Shown: piece after piece, positions 61,311 to 64,000 of the stretch
Position numbering within the stretch: position 1 is the stretch's first letter
How the letters are laid out: every line of letters starts with the position of its first letter
NCBI RefSeq assembly: GCF_021462225.1
Contig: NC_061798.1
Coordinates: 22,528,820 to 22,592,819 of the forward strand
DNA from: Girardinichthys multiradiatus
Taxonomy: Eukaryota; Chordata; Actinopteri; Cyprinodontiformes; Goodeidae
Length of the DNA: 64,000 nt
Reading direction: 5' to 3'
Program-made: the position numbers and the translations under genes
The notes under the pieces: generated by a model
Told to the model about the DNA's origin: nothing
The model's database searches: none
The model's input: the letters and a program-made list of their open reading frames with translations, nothing else

Positions 61311-62918
61311 CAGGTCCTTCTCAAAATATTAGCATATTGTGATAAAGTTCATTATTTTCCATAATGTCATGATGAAAATTTAACATTCATATATTTTAGA
61401 TTCATTGCACACTAACTGAAATATTTCAGGTCTTTTATTGTCTTAATACGGATGATTTTGGCATACAGCTCATGAAAACCCAAAATTCCTATCTCACAAA
61501 ATTAGCATATTTCATCCGACCAATAAAAGAAAAGTGTTTTTAATACAAAAAACGTCAACCTTCAAATAATCATGTACAGTTATGCACTCAATACTTGGTC
61601 GGGAATCCTTTTGCAGAAATGACTGCTTCAATGCGGCGTGGCATGGAGGCAATCAGCCTGTGGCACTGCTGAGGTCTTATGGAGGCCCAGGATGCTTCGA
61701 TAGCGGCCTTTAGCTCACCCAGAGTGTTGGGTCTTGAGTCTCTCAACGTTCTCTTCACAATATCCCACAGATTCTCTATGGGGTTCAGGTCAGGAGAGTT
61801 GGCAGGCCAATTGAGCACAGTGATACCATGGCCAGTAAACCATTTACCAGTGGTTTTGGCACTGTGAGCAGGTGCCAGGTCGTGCTGAAAAATGAAATCT
61901 TCATCTCCATAAAGCTTTTCAGCAGATGGAAGCATGAAGTGCTCCAAAATCTCCTGATAGCTAGCTGCATTGACCCTGCCCTTGATAAAACACAGTGGAC
62001 CAACACCAGCAGCTGACATGGCACCCCAGACCATCACTGACTGTGGGTACTTGACACTGGACTTCTGGCATTTTGGCATTTCCTTCTCCCCAGTCTTCCT
62101 CCAGACTCTGGCACCTTGATTTCCAAATGACATGCAGAATTTGCTTTCATTCCAAAAAAAGTACTTTGGACCACTGAGCAACAGTCCAGTGCTGCTTCTC
62201 TGTAGCCCAGGTCAGGCGCTTCTGCTGCTGTTTCTTGTTCAAAAGTGGCTTGACCTGGGGAATGCGGCACCTTTAGCCCATTTCCTGCACACGCCTGTGC
62301 ACGGTGGCTCTGGATGTTTCTACTCCAGACTCAGTCCACTGCTTCCGCAGGTCCCCCAAGGTCTGGAATCGGCCCTTCTCCACAATCTTCCTCAGGGTCC
62401 GGTCACCTCTTCTCGTTGTGCAGCGTTTTCTGCCACACTTTTTCCTTCCCACAGACTTCCCACTGAGGTGCCTTGATACAGCACTCTGGGAACAGCCTAT
62501 TTGTTCAGAAATTTCTTTCTGTGTCTTACTCTCTTGCTTGAGGGTGTCAATAGTGGCCTTCTGGACAGCAGTCAGGTCGGCAGTCTTACCCATGATTGGG
62601 GTTTTGAGTGATGAACCAGGCTGGGAGTTTTAAAGGCCTTAGGAATCTTTTGCAGGTGTTTAGAGTTAACTCGTTGATTCAGATGATTAGGTTCATAGCT
62701 CGTTTAGAGACCCTTTTAATATGCTAATTTTGTGAGATAGGAATTTTGGGTTTTCATGAGCTGTATGCCAAAATCATCCGTATTAAGACAATAAAAGACT
62801 TGAAATATTTCAGTTAGTGTGCAATGAATCTAAAATATATGAATGTTAAATTTTCATCATGACATTATGGAAAATAATTAACTTTATCACAATATGCTAA
62901 TATTTTGAGAAGGACCTG
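61311..62918 (-). mobile_element. Tc1/mariner transposon, family B copy 3
   Basis: 1608-bp element with TA at 61309-61310 and 62919-62920 and ~200-bp inverted repeats. It differs from copy 2 at only scattered positions. The left flank is shared with copy 2; the right flank is not. Confidence 0.93.
61588..62593 (-). pseudogene. Tc1-like transposase with nonsense codon and shared frameshift
   Basis: Begins at 62593 like copy 2. A TAA at ~62273 follows 'RRVQEMG', where copy 2 has a Tyr codon. The frameshift at the first catalytic Asp (~62160) is the same as in copy 2. The second half (62181-61588) is open with 'FQHDLAPAHS' and 'LNPIENLWDI'. Two independent disabling lesions make it inactive. 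Confidence 0.91.
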
Positions 62919-64000
62919 TATACGCCACAGATTCTCCGATCTAATTCAGCTACATGCCTGGACTCACGACATGACAGACAGGAACCTGCTGCAGCTAAAG
63001 CACCACCTGGAAAACATAAACAATCATGAACAGAGGAAAGGCCCCCAAACAAAAACTCAATACTCGCAAATATTGACAGATATTATAGACAAATAATGTT
63101 CTGAACTTGTTAAAATGTGTTTAGATGTAATCAAATCCCATGCCTGGCAATTCACTTTAGTGTCTTTGGCTCCATTGCTTCTGCTTGGATATTACCATGT
63201 GATTTATTATAAATGCTGAACCAAAGGACAAAAGCAGGAAAGGATAGGAAGTAAAACTGTAGCATAATAGCAGCATGGAGAAGGAGATGCTTTGCTACGT
63301 TCAGTCTGAGTGCGAGAAGTGATGCTTATGCTTAATAGTAGCTATGACACATAGTAAGTAGGTGATAAATTGGTGTGAAGTCAGTCATCATAGATGCATG
63401 TCTGGACTATGTGGAATAAAAGCAGAAGGTTTACTGAATGCAAAGTTTAACAAAGCAAGTGGAAGTAAATGTGTTATTTAATGAGGAAGCTGTACCACAG
63501 CAGGAAAGAGAGAGGGTTAAGTGAGCTGAGGAGGAGCAGCTGAACTGAACAGTACATTATCAGAAAAGAAGGGGCTGTCTCTCCAGTTCGGAGGCAGCTT
63601 AATGGCTGCAGACCACAGCACCAACGTCCCAATCAGGTGGCCGCAGTGTCACCTTCCATTTGTTTTATATACCTCTGTCCCCTCCCTCCATGTGAGCTTT
63701 AAAACCAGGGGAAATCTGAGTGTTGACTGCAGTGCTTTCCATTCTCCCTAATTGAAGCTGCCTCATTAGCTTTGAACATCAACTCTCACTCAAATTCTCC
63801 AGCCTATAGAGCAGTCTATTTTAAGAAGCACACTCGTGTTAGACCATTAAGTCAAATTTATTTCTTATGGTGGCGCTGGGGTCTTTCCCTCAATCTCCTG
63901 AGAGTCTCCTGAACACAGAGGTTGAGTGCTGAATGAACTCTTCTTTTCCTGGACTGAAATGATCACCTTTTAAAGAAAAAAATACTCTGTCCACTCTTCA
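62919..64000. other. Non-coding DNA, probably SLC5A7-like intron 2
   Basis: No SLC5A7-type exon 3 or known repeat is seen. A 63-codon open frame at 62905-63096 straddles the transposon end and has no domain. Confidence 0.4.

Overview
The window looks like a repeat-dense piece of a teleost fish chromosome. The reasons are short coding exons bounded by GT/AG sites with long AT-rich introns, and a typical fish transposon load: Tc1-like DNA transposons, L2/Maui-type and other non-LTR retroelements, a chromodomain Ty3/Gypsy element, a hAT-like MITE, and tRNA-derived SINE-like repeats. No species can be named from the sequence alone.

Host genes, all on the + strand: (1) 560-8180 holds twelve degraded exons of a MATE/SLC47-type transporter pseudogene, whose first exons are not in the window. 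(2) 15520-28987 holds a complete sixteen-exon SLC47A (MATE) gene. Its exons join in frame to 579 codons plus stop, close to mammalian MATE1. (3) 43469-49271 holds decayed 3' exons of an SLC5A7-like (high-affinity choline transporter) gene, with several frame lesions and no 5' exons. (4) 59516-59942 holds the first two coding exons of a second, apparently intact SLC5A7-like gene that must continue beyond the right edge. The window therefore pairs an H+/organic-cation exporter locus with a Na+/choline-importer-like locus, each with one decayed and one better preserved copy.

Mobile elements fill most of the rest. Two copies of Tc1 family A lie at 6256-7523 and 14064-15031 (truncated). Three copies of Tc1 family B, with ~200 bp inverted repeats, lie at 10360-11927, 56491-58101 and 61311-62918. 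L2 fragments lie at 11966-14063 and 16490-18293, the latter split by a ~1.4 kb foldback element. A long L2 copy at about 32070-37250 (-) carries an esterase-like ORF1 and is interrupted by a solo LTR. An internally deleted chromodomain Gypsy element lies at 38336-41045. Two (GATA)n arrays are joined to a nearly identical 314-bp block. Many older Tc1 relics are scattered throughout. None of the transposase or RT frames is intact.

I found no CRISPR array, operon, bacterial gene or clearly new multi-gene system. The most unusual points are the chimeric duplication around the two right-hand Tc1-B copies, the foldback element, the stop codon shared by both Tc1-A copies, and the reciprocal partial SLC5A7-like copies.
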